Source of the DNA: Tilletia caries
Lineage: Eukaryota; Basidiomycota; Exobasidiomycetes; Tilletiales; Tilletiaceae
Direction: 5' to 3'
Assembly (NCBI GenBank): GCA_032718865.1
Contig: JALUTQ010000045.1
Location: forward strand, 62,001-126,000
Length of the DNA stretch: 64,000 nt
In this document: positions 55,121 through 64,000 of the stretch, piece after piece
Position numbering within the stretch: the stretch's first letter is position 1
How the letters are laid out: each line of letters begins with the position of its first letter
The notes under the pieces: generated by a model
What the model was told of the DNA's origin: nothing
The model's database searches: none
The model's input: the letters and a program-made list of their open reading frames with translations, nothing else
Translations under genes and position numbers: made by a program

Positions 55121-56813
55121 TCACTCGACCTCCTCAAAGTCAAGGTCCTCCTCGCCAAAGCCACCCCCACCCCCACCCGCGCCACCGTTCTGCTTCTTCA
55201 TCGGCCCGCCCTCGTCGTCGCTGATGACAATCACATCCTCCGTCCGGGCCTTCTTCTTGTTCGTCCCTCCCCTCTGCCCATCATGATCCGTCCGAGCTGC
55301 CACTCCATCGTCGTGATCATCACCATCATCGTCTCGCCGTCGTTTGGCGGCGGCGTTCGATTTCGCAGGGGTGGCAGGTTCGTCGTCTGTGATGTCTTCG
55401 AATTCGAGGTTGTCCTCGTCGACGAGGCCACCGGCTCCAGGGACGGGATCCTCGTCCTGCAATTGTGCATATTGGGCGTAGTCTGCATGGATGGGAGAGA
55501 GACCCTGACGGCTTGAGAGGAGGTCGTGTAGACATTGAAAGGGGAAATAGGTAGAAGAAGGAAAAACTCACAGTCATCTTCACCATCTTCCCCAACCCCA
55601 TCCCCATCCGCCCTGCCTTTCCCCTTCCGATCGCCATCGACCCCACCACCAAACTGCGCATCCTTCGCCCTCCTAGCATCCTCCTTCATCCCCAAACTCG
55701 TCGCCTCGCCAGAGACAGTACTCATCAAATGCCACTCCGGCAACTGATTCTGCTCCCGATAATTTGCAGCCTCCTGTTCCTTCGCTTTCCTCACGGCCGC
55801 TTCTTCGGCTGGGTCGTTGCCTACGAGTCGGACGGAGACACCGCCGCCGGCTGAGGAGGACGAGGCTGCGCCGGGGAGGGGGCGGGATGCGATTTGGGCG
55901 TCTGTGAGGCCGTGTTTGGAAGACGACGCCTTGTTGGACGGACCGGCCGTTTTCTTGTCGTCTGTGCCTTCGTTCTCCGGCAGGTCGAAACAGTCTAGTT
56001 TGGGATGCTTCCATGTCTCCGCGTCCATGTTGGCGAGGATGTACTCTTCCGGGTCGAAGCTGGAGGGGAGGAATGGCAGCATCAAAGCTGGTCAAACAGA
56101 TGCCCCCTTCCCCCAAGGGTTCGGGTTCAGAGTACTCACTGCGGCAGGAGGACGCCCTCGAGGGAAGCCAGCAGCCTGAGAATGCTCGAACACTGCTCAT
56201 TGAACTTCCTGCCCTTCTCCTGCCCTTTCCTGGCCTCCTCCCGATTCTCATCATGCTTGAGCGCGGTCCCACAGCCGGGCACATCGCAGCAGAGCTCGTT
56301 GCTGAACGGGTCATACAGATTGGCGACATCGAGCGAGTCGTACGTCTTGCCGCATCGAGGACAGATGAAACCTTTGTTCTCGAGATTGCGCGAGCCCTGG
56401 TCCTGGATCTGCTTGTTGAGGGACATCATGCGCCAGCGGATCACCTTGAGGAAGTGCGGGAAGGATAGGTAGTAGTACGACCGGTTGACAGCCCGGGCGT
56501 GCGGGTTCGTCGGGTCGCGGATCTCGGTGCGGCGGTGGGTGGAGACGAGGCGGTGCTCGAGGAGGGTGTTGAGCATGCTACCGACCTCCTTGATGGAGCG
56601 GCCCATCCGGCCTGCCAGCACCTCGGCGGGGATGATCTCGACGGTGCAGAGCTGGTCGAGGAGGATGATCTGCGGATCGTCGTAGAAGAGACGGCCGATG
56701 CGCTGGACGAGCACCTTCACCCGCCGGATGTCCTTCTTCGTCGCCGCACGGAACTCGACGGGAACCGTACGCATCTCCGCCGCGGGCCTCGAGCTCGACG
56801 CCATCCTTGCCAC
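55121..56813 (-). CDS. TFA1: Transcription factor TFIIE subunit alpha
   Basis: TFIIE-alpha recruits TFIIH to the RNA polymerase II preinitiation complex. Three exons join in frame; the first intron ends at a CCAG just before CTTCGACC, giving LLPHFDPEEYILANMD. The N-terminal extended winged helix (about residues 25-115; RIGRLFYDDPQIILLDQL) and the zinc ribbon (CPRCGKTYDSLD ... CCDVPGCGTAL) are clear. The middle is low complexity. The C-terminus is acidic (DDFEEVE-type; DLDFEEVE) and includes DDEGGPMKKQ and a Gly run. Start at 56813 (MARMASSS); the ATG at 56804 is an alternative. Confidence 0.93.
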
Positions 56814-57045
56814 GCTTGGTCGGAAGTCAGCCAGTCAGTCCCTGCCGCAGCGAGCAACATTCCCATTCCCCTGCTCGGAGCCTTTTATTTCCGTATGAGT
56901 CGGTATGAGGTCCTCGTCGCCTCATCTTGCATCCCATCACTCACACCCTGCTTGAAGACAGGCATTGCTCTCCGTTTGCAGCGCATACATGCTGACCTTT
57001 TCTCTCTTGTCCGTCCCCAGTCAGACCGCTTTCTGAGCCCCCCTT

Positions 57046-58064
57046 TCAGACCACGTATCTCCGCTTGGCGTCGGTGCCCGCCCCTACTGGCTCGGCGGCA
57101 GTGACCGGAATCGACGGCATGATGGGGGTATGGAGGGCACAGGTCGAAGCACAAGAGGCGGAGGTGAGTAGCATTCGAAGCGCCTTCATAAAGTCCTTTG
57201 CTGACACCGTCAATCTTACGCAGATCGGACCTCGCCGCTTCCAATTTCAAGAGCTTTTCGGGCTTTTCACAAGACTACCGCCCGCATCGCTCGTACCACG
57301 ACCGACATCGATAGCAGCACACATGCCTCCCCTGGACGAAGGCAAGACGGGTTCGGCGAGTCTCGTCTGTCTGACGAACTCGCCGTCGACTTTGCTCTTG
57401 CCCTGCATGCATGGGCCGTGTCCGGAGCGTGCGGTGCAGTAGAGGGAGAGTGGAAAGAAATGCGCGGGATGCGGAGCAGAGGAGGGGGATGATTCCGAGG
57501 AGGAAGTATGCGTGTCCTGTTCGTCGACGAGGTGAGTCCTTCCTCTATTTCTCCCTTCCTCCCTTCATTTCTCTCTCGCGCGCGTGGCTTTCTGATGCGC
57601 TGATATGCCTTTTATTTTGATCATTGTAGCATACACGTCGATGCTGCGCCTCAGCACGGAGGACAAGAAGCGCGTCGCCAAGTCGAGTGCGCATGCGGTT
57701 GTCTGGCGATTCCCGAACAGCTCAAAGGGTGCATATACCCCCCATCTTTTCCCTCCTTTCATCACTTGGACTTCCTTCTTTACAATTTCGCATTTTCTTG
57801 ATCCTTCTTCTAGCCAGGGCGATTAGCGCATTAGTACACCAAGGGAATCCGACTCCCTCGCCCCTCAGAACGACTGGGCCTCTCCCCTTCGCCTCGATGC
57901 AGTTTCTCGACCGTCAGGCCCGCTCCCGCTTCCTCGACCTTGTACAGATTAAGTGTTTTGTTCATGCCGGCCTTTCCCGTGTCAAGGGAGTACGTTTACA
58001 AGCTTCAGTGAGGCCAAACGCAGCCAGACATCCCAAGACAGAGCATATCATTGTTCGCCGCTGA
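57046..58064 (+). other. Possible unrecognised multi-exon gene
   Basis: Plausible splice sites bracket open blocks: MMGVWRAQVEAQEAE before a GTGAGT donor (57165), a long block to 57531, DKKRVAKSSAHAVVWRF (about 57665-57725), and FLDRQARSRFLDLVQIK (about 57905-57960). The second block has no single frame that joins both sides. I recognise no family. Either a gene with unclear structure or a relic. Confidence 0.25.
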
Positions 58065-59253
58065 CCTTGCTTTGCGATGTCATTCGCTGACGAGCTGCTG
58101 CTTCTACTCCAGCGGGCTCTCCCTTTCCTCTGCTCTCCCTTTCCATTCCTGCTGTTCTCCTTTCCCTCTGTTCTCCTTTCCTTTCCTCTGTTCTCCTTTC
58201 CTTCTGCTCTCCGTAGAACCTGGTCTCGCCGTCCGTCTGCCCCGTCGAAAAGTCATAGATAAGTCAAACACAACAAGGGAAGCGAGCCCATAGAAGAAGA
58301 GAAGAGGTGGTTGAGTGGCTCACTGGTCGGTCGAGATGGAGTGGTTGAAGCAGAGGTTTCGATGCTTGGCGATATCTTCACAAGTGTGAGCATCCTCGTC
58401 AGCCTTATGTGGGCTGGCAGTGTCGACAAGCTGCTCGAGAAAAGCGTACTGCGAGGTGTAGCTTTCACGGCTGTTGGCGTGGTAGTCGGTACGAGAGACG
58501 GAAGCGTCGCGCTCCTAGACGTTGTGGGACTTAATGCCCTCCGGCTCTCCAAGAAGCAGTCTGGAGACAGAGCGGAGGAGTGCCTTCGACTGGAAAGGGT
58601 CACCAATTGACGTCTCCTGGCTTTGTTGGGGCTGGCCGGCGAAACGCAGAGACTCGTTTCCTGCTGGATAAAGTGCGAGGTGGTTCAAAAACAAGAACGA
58701 AACGTTCTGACGATGCTGCAAGGGTCGAGATTGGTCACAAAAGAGGTGCAACATCAATGACATCGCCTTGAAGCTTGAAGCTTGTTGGCATAGGAATCAG
58801 CTGGTTTGGAGGAGAGGTAGCCTGACGTTTGGTTCGGCTAGTTCAGCAGAATCATCAGCATAACAATGAATGCTGTGCGTGGTCGACAGAGTACTCATAT
58901 ACTCATAGTGGAAGGGGAGATAATCGGACGTCAGCTGTGATCTGGATGATAGTCGTGAGGCGTGAGGAAGAGGATGGATTGGGCGAATTTTGAAATGGAG
59001 GGGTGCAGACAAGGTGGTACCAAATTTGATTCGATTCATGCCGGGAGGAAGAGCGTAGCAGTAAAATTTCAGGAGACAAGAATCAGGCGGGCTTCATTTG
59101 TTGTAGGGTAAAATATTCGGGGCGCGGATCGTGAGTGGAAAACGTTTCTTGAGCAGTGGTGATTTGTGATGCGTGGAGGCGCGAAGTCGGAGACGAATCC
59201 CTTCGAGTGCTTGGTGCACGATTGTTTCTGGGATCGGTGTCGCTGCTGGAGTT
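58065..59253. other. Intergenic; no supported gene
   Basis: Contains a pyrimidine tract of CTCTGTTCTCCTTTC-like repeats (58120-58210) and a 99-codon ORF at 58311-58610 whose antisense frame is also open; neither has recognisable features. Confidence 0.4.
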
Positions 59254-60079
59254 CTACGGAAGACCAGGCAGCACGGGGGTAATCACGGAGACAATCGGAG
59301 GCAGCGCCGTGACAACTGGAGCGACGATCGGGATCGACGGCAGCACGGTTGGGAGCGCTGTGAGAACCGGGTCGAGGATTGATGGGAGCCCTGTGAGAAC
59401 CGGGTCGAGGATTGATGGGAGCGCTGTGACAATCGGACCGACGACTGGGAGCGACGGGAGCGTCGGAAGGATTGTGGGGAGGGTGATTGGAAGCGTCGGC
59501 AGGACTGTGGGAAGGGTGATCGGAAGCGTCGGGAGGACCGTGGGGAGGATAGTTGGAAGTGTTGGAAGGATAGTTGGAAGTGTTGGAAGGATAGTTGGAA
59601 GGGTTGGAAGGATTGTCGGGGGCGCAGTCGTGGTGGCGGTGGTGGTCCTCGTGGACCGAGTAGGTCGAGGTCGGCGCGTCCGAGTACTGGTTGGGCTAAC
59701 CGTTCCTTGACCGGGGTAGCCAGGGTAGATGCTAAGGGGAAAAGGGAGGACAGAGACTCGGTTCAGCATCCACGGGACAGGTCATCGAAATCGTTCGTTA
59801 GCAGCGGTCGAAACTTACAGCTTGCAGTTGTTGGGGTTTCTCCAGTAGTCCCAGAAAGCCTAGAGATATAGCGATGCATCTCATCATCAGAAATCATTGT
59901 CCAGCAGATCGATGACATGGTCAGAATAGTGTTGAATGACTCACAATCGTGCAGCGACCTTGACGGGCCACCATGGCGCCGGCTTGGTGCTCCTCCTCGA
60001 GAATGGGGTGAGGCGCCGCCATGACCGAGGCCGAAAGCAGCGAGGCGAAAACGAAGGCGGTGATAGCTCCTGACTTCAT
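59254..60079 (-). CDS. Small secreted protein with Leu-Pro-Thr repeats
   Basis: Three exons (59945-60079, 59819-59859, 59254-59731) total 654 nt, 217 aa, all in phase. The start MKSGAITAFVFASLLSASVM is a signal peptide, probably cut near AAPHP; a basic site (MVARQGR) could be processed by a Kex2-like protease. A short Cys-containing segment (RCTIAFWDYWRNPNNCKL) is followed by a Thr/Arg-rich linker and about 130 residues of TILPTLP-type repeats ending in LPGLP. It has no enzymatic domain. It could be a wall-associated or effector-like protein; that is inference. Confidence 0.7.
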
Positions 60080-61580
60080 ACTGCGGAGATTGAAGGGTGG
60101 AGGGTGGAGGAGGATGAGGATGAGGACGAGGAGGCCTAGGCGTTAAGAAGAGGAAGGATGAGGAGGTACTCTGTCAAGGAGGATGATAGGAGTGAGTGAT
60201 GGGTGCCAAAACATGTAGACAACACCAGCTTGAAGCCCTTCGCTTTATACCTTTTCATCAGCAGGTCGACGACAGTAAAAGGGTTAGCACTTAGCCGTCC
60301 AGGAGAGTTAGGAACGCGGAAACAGACCATCTGGCCCGGAATGCATCACTCAGAATTATCGGACACTACGCAGCAGATAGAATCTCCGAGCAGCAATCAG
60401 CGAAACACGAAGGAGGTGAGCGAACGTCCGCCTTTCGCTCCAAGCGAGCGGAGCAAATTGAATGATGGAGCAGAGCGTGTCAGCATTATAGTATCGAAAC
60501 TCTTCCTACACGGTATCATTCGAACACCGCAACTCACTGAGGATAGCGATCTCGATGGCTTGCCGCATCGAGCTGGGAACGGGAGCCGAAATTGAGTCCT
60601 GGTTCCTGTTACCTCTGCGAGCCGCTATAGAAGCGGTCACGGCCAGTTCGCGCGGAGATCGCACAGGAAGATCCTGTGCACAAAGGCTTTCCGGCCATTG
60701 GATAGATCGGACGATCCGCGATCCGGAAGCTCCAGGATCGGAAATCAACATCGACGAGGTCGCCCTGTGTTTCGAGATTGGTCTGGTTACTTGACGTGCG
60801 GACGCGCGGACGAGAGCCAACATTGCGCGGGAAAAAATAGTGAGACATTGCTGCAACAAACAAACGATCAACAAACAAACCGACGATCAGCGGCGAATCT
60901 ATGGAATTTTTACATAGTCAGTGTACCAATCGCCACAAAGCGTTGCCGCATTTACCGGGAGTGACTGCGTTGCCTTGGAATGGACGGAGTCGAGTCTTCA
61001 TGGGAGCCGCGGTGACATCGCTGAGGCTGGCAGTGAGCAGGAGGACGGTGCTGAGGAGAGGCAGATATCCGATTTACTCACAGAGCAAAAGGGTTGGCAG
61101 ATTACAAACAGGGCGGAGGGTGAGGATGAGGGTCGAGAAAGAAATGAGAGGGCAAGAAGGGAATGTATTGAAGAGAGAAAGGCGTAGAAGACATCAGCAT
61201 TGGCGCGTGAGGGCGTGAGAACTTCTTTCCAGCCATCTCCTCCAACAGCACAAGTCGTCAAAAGAGGTTGAAGCCGAATTCCGAGCTGGGAATGGTTGAA
61301 CGTTGCAAGCACTTCGCAAAGAGCTCCGCAGACGCAGCGTTTCAGCGCACTCTCAGCGCTGACCATGCAGATCCGCAATCGGTAGTGTTGCTGGGAACAA
61401 TGCTCAGCGGTAGGAGGTCAGCAAAGGTGAGTTGCAGCAATAGGCGACGTACTTATGATCTTCCTCTTCTTTCTCCAGCAGTTAACTGCGCCACTGCGGA
61501 AGGAAGGAAAAGGAATCAGTATAATCGACAGCTCTGAGAATCCAAGCAGTTTCCCGCGCAAGCACGAGGGCCAAAAAGAT
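60080..61580. other. Intergenic with weak exon-like blocks
   Basis: Minus-strand blocks before donor-like sites (e.g. RQAIEIAILS before GTGAGTTG at about 60540, and a block ending near 61083) hint at a gene, but no frame can be followed and no family is seen. Confidence 0.25.
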
Positions 61581-61654
61581 CGACCGCGGACAGGTTTGAA
61601 CTGTCGACCTCCCGATTAACAGTCGGACGCTCTAACCAACTGAGCTACGTAGTC
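61581..61654 (-). tRNA. tRNA-Asn (GTT)
   Basis: Folds as a 74-nt cloverleaf without intron. Acceptor arms GACTACG/CGCGGTC (one A-C mismatch and one T-G pair), D arm with GCTCAGTTGGTTAGAGC, anticodon arm TCCGA-CTGTTAA-TCGGG with GTT, T arm GACAG-TTCAAAC-CTGTC, discriminator G. Five T residues (complement of 61573-61577) follow three bases after the end as a Pol III terminator. Confidence 0.95.
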
Positions 61655-62122
61655 CCCCGTAGGATCTGCGCCATCTCATAACCTGTATATGTAGGCAGAG
61701 ATGATGGTGGATTGCAAGGAAAATGTACTCAACAGAGAACGTGGGAAAAGAAGGATTTGCTTACCTAACCATCTGAAACACTGCAATGCTCGGTCCTCCC
61801 GCGGTACATATAACATATTGACCTCCTCGCAACTCGCCCCCTTCGTCAAGTTGGTTGACATTCACGATGAAATCTGGACGGACCTGGATGCCTGGATCGC
61901 TCATCGGCAGTAGTGAAGAAGCCGTATCTGCTCTTGGATCCGGCTGAGATAGAGCCCGGCTTGCCGGGAACAGAATGATACATAAGCGAAGAGCCCAGCT
62001 TTCCCCCTCGGGTTTTGGCTGACACCTTGCCCCATCTCTGTCCCTCTCAGAGCTGAACTGACCTATTCACACATCCATTCACGCTCTACTCCAATATTTC
62101 TCCCCCAGTTTTAACCTACACC
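61655..62122. other. Intergenic; MFS upstream region
   Basis: No gene seen. Pyrimidine-rich leader before the MFS start codon. Confidence 0.5.
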
Positions 62123-64000
62123 ATGTCTCTGGACGACGCAGATTCGATCGCTCCTACGCATGTCGGGGACCCAACTCAGGATGAAGGTAAACCCTCAGTC
62201 GACCACGACGTGGAGAAACGAAGCATCAAGGATGTCGCCGACCCGGCCCATCTCACCCTCCGTATACTGCCCTGGCGACGACGAGTCGAACCCTTCGAAC
62301 GTATCCTCTCCCATGACTACGCCGGCAGCGGGACCGAGGACGACCCGTACGTCGTCAGCTGGCTCAACGAGGACCGCGAAGACCCGATGAACAGCTCCGA
62401 TTTTTACAAGTGGTTCGTCACCGTCATTGTCTCGCTCGTCACTCTTGCCGTCGGGATTGGGTCGTCGGCGTACTCGGGCGCGATCGAGAAGATCGGTCTG
62501 GAGTTTGGCGGCACCGAGGTACAACTCACCCTCGGGGTGTCGCTGTGGGTGCTCGGATTCGCACTGGGTCCGTTGGTGTGGGCCCCATGTTCAGAGAGTG
62601 TGAGTCGTGAATAGTTCCCCATCTCTTCCTCCTCCCCTCTCTCCTCTCGCTTTCATCTTGCTCACACGTCATTTTGGGGACAACTCGCACAGTACGGTCG
62701 AAGAAATACGCTCCTCTTCACCTACTCCTTCCTGACCCTCTGGTCCGGCCTCTGCATCTGCGCCCCAAACCTCACCGCACTCCTCATCTTCCGCTTCCTT
62801 GCCGGTGCCTTCGGTTCCTCACCCCTCACAAACTCCGGGGGGACGATCGCCGACATCTTCCCAGCCGCGCAACGCGGGCTGGGAATGGCCATCTTCTGCG
62901 CGGCTCCTTTCCTGGGGCCTTCGCTTGGGCCCATCATCGGTGGATTCTTGGCGATCACAGAGGGGTGGAAGGCGGTCATGATCTTCCTCACCGTCTTGGC
63001 TGGCGGGTTGCTGCTGTTGGCGTTCCTTTGTCTGCCGGAGACGTACTCGCCCGTTCTTCTTCGCGCGCGGTGTGAGCGGCTGGAGAAGGCGACGGGGAAG
63101 AAGTACATTGCTGTCATGGACAAGGGGAAGGACACAAGATTTGCGAGCATCCTCAAAGTCAACTTGACTCGTGAGTGTCTTGTTCCGGCATTTGAGCACG
63201 CTCCGTCTGCACTGCTCGGCTATCTGCTAACCACGCCCTTTTTTATGAACCGACAGGGCCATGGCAGCTCATCGCCTACGAGCCCATCGTCATGATCTTG
63301 TCGCTCTACATCGCCATCATCTACGGTGAGACGCTCTACCTTAACGATGCGCATCATACTACTCGATCAGCAAACTCAACCGCATCTGTCTTCTTTCCAC
63401 AGGTGTGCTGTACTCATTCTTCGGGGCGTTCCCCATCGTCTTCCAACTAGGACGCGGCTGGAACGCAGGCGTCGGTGGGCTGGCATTCCTTGGCATCCTA
63501 GTCGGCATGATCGCAGCGTGAGTTACCTATGCTGTCTTCGCCCCTCTCCCAAGACCCAGCAGAGTCTGACCGGCATGCCTCCTGACATTGCCTTTCCCAT
63601 TCATTTTTGCTTCCAGTCTCGCATGGATCATATTGTACGACAACCCACGATACGTAGGACTTATCAAAAAGGAGGTGACCGGCATCGTCCCTCCTGAGGC
63701 CCGTCTACAAGGGTCACAAATCGGAGGTATCTTGATCGTCATCGGTCTGGCATCGTTCGCAGCCGTAGACGCAGCCTCAGTACATTTCATGATTCCCATC
63801 ATCGTGAGTTGTGTTATGCACTTCTTTCACGCTCGCGCACTTGGGACACCACTTGTTCTGACACTCCCTGGTACTGGTACTTGCGCGAATGAAAGGCCTC
63901 AGCACCCTTCGGAGCCGGTATGGTCCTCGTCTTCCTCTCGATAACCAACTACCTCGTCGACAGCTACCTCCTCTACGCCTCCTCCGTCCTCGCGGCCAAC
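62123..64000 (+). CDS. MFS multidrug/polyamine H+ antiporter (DHA1 type), 3' end outside window
   Basis: A plasma-membrane 12-TM carrier of the DHA1 group (Tpo/Flr1-like). The N-terminus is polar; TM1 begins [20 protein letters not shown]. After the first intron the family motifs appear: [19 protein letters not shown] (loop 2-3 motif A-like), [40 protein letters not shown], and the antiporter-type motif C ([16 protein letters not shown]). The central loop (about 63060-63170) precedes TM7 onwards in short exons: [39 protein letters not shown] and finally [20 protein letters not shown]. The reading is open at base 64000. Substrate not predictable. Confidence 0.92.

Noticed and set aside
58311..58610. 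99-codon ORF as a small gene
   Set aside because: Antisense frame is equally open, no domain, no splice or start context that favours it.

Overview
The window is nuclear DNA from a filamentous or dimorphic fungus, almost certainly a basidiomycete. Genes carry several short (about 50-100 nt) GT..AG introns with CT-rich acceptors, GC is moderate to high, and the proteins are typical fungal ones: a membrane-anchored P450, Brl1/Brr6, a Sec14-like protein, Cdh1, histone H3, eIF2alpha, an ERCC6L2-type Snf2 helicase, a Ynd1-type apyrase, mitochondrial bL34, TFIIE-alpha and a DHA1-type MFS carrier. I cannot fix the subphylum from sequence alone.

The left half (1 to about 34.3 kb) is accessory and repeat-rich. 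It holds the 3' half of a Mutator-like element (MULE), P450, Brl1/Brr6 and Sec14-like genes, a long gene-poor stretch with gene relics, a divergent pair made of an intact unknown gene and a frameshifted transposase-like gene, a nearly complete Ty3/gypsy retrotransposon, the 5' half of a MULE, a broken membrane-protein gene, a Bud20-like relic, and a second divergent pair of unknown genes. The right half (about 36.8-57 kb) is compact housekeeping DNA interrupted by one 2-kb terminal-inverted-repeat element. The end has a small secreted repeat protein, a tRNA-Asn and an MFS gene that runs off the window.

Two results stand out. First, the MULE halves at 1-1169 (+) and about 28.6-29.55 kb (-) look like the two ends of one insertion. 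Their outer ends are matching 62-bp terminal repeats, each followed by the same 9-bp target duplication in the right orientation, and the interrupted membrane-protein gene resumes in frame beside the other half and ends at a stop codon. An inversion of at least 28 kb with a breakpoint inside the MULE explains this. Second, the Ty3/gypsy pol ORF is open for about 1,500 codons but its RNase H domain is split: the first catalytic Asp follows the RT, and the other three acidic residues lie after the integrase at the extreme C-terminus, where the stop codon is formed by the first three bases of the 3' LTR.

There is little operon-like logic, as expected for a fungus. Several genes share divergent promoters: Brl1/Sec14-like, Cdh1/H3, Snf2/apyrase, and the two unknown pairs.
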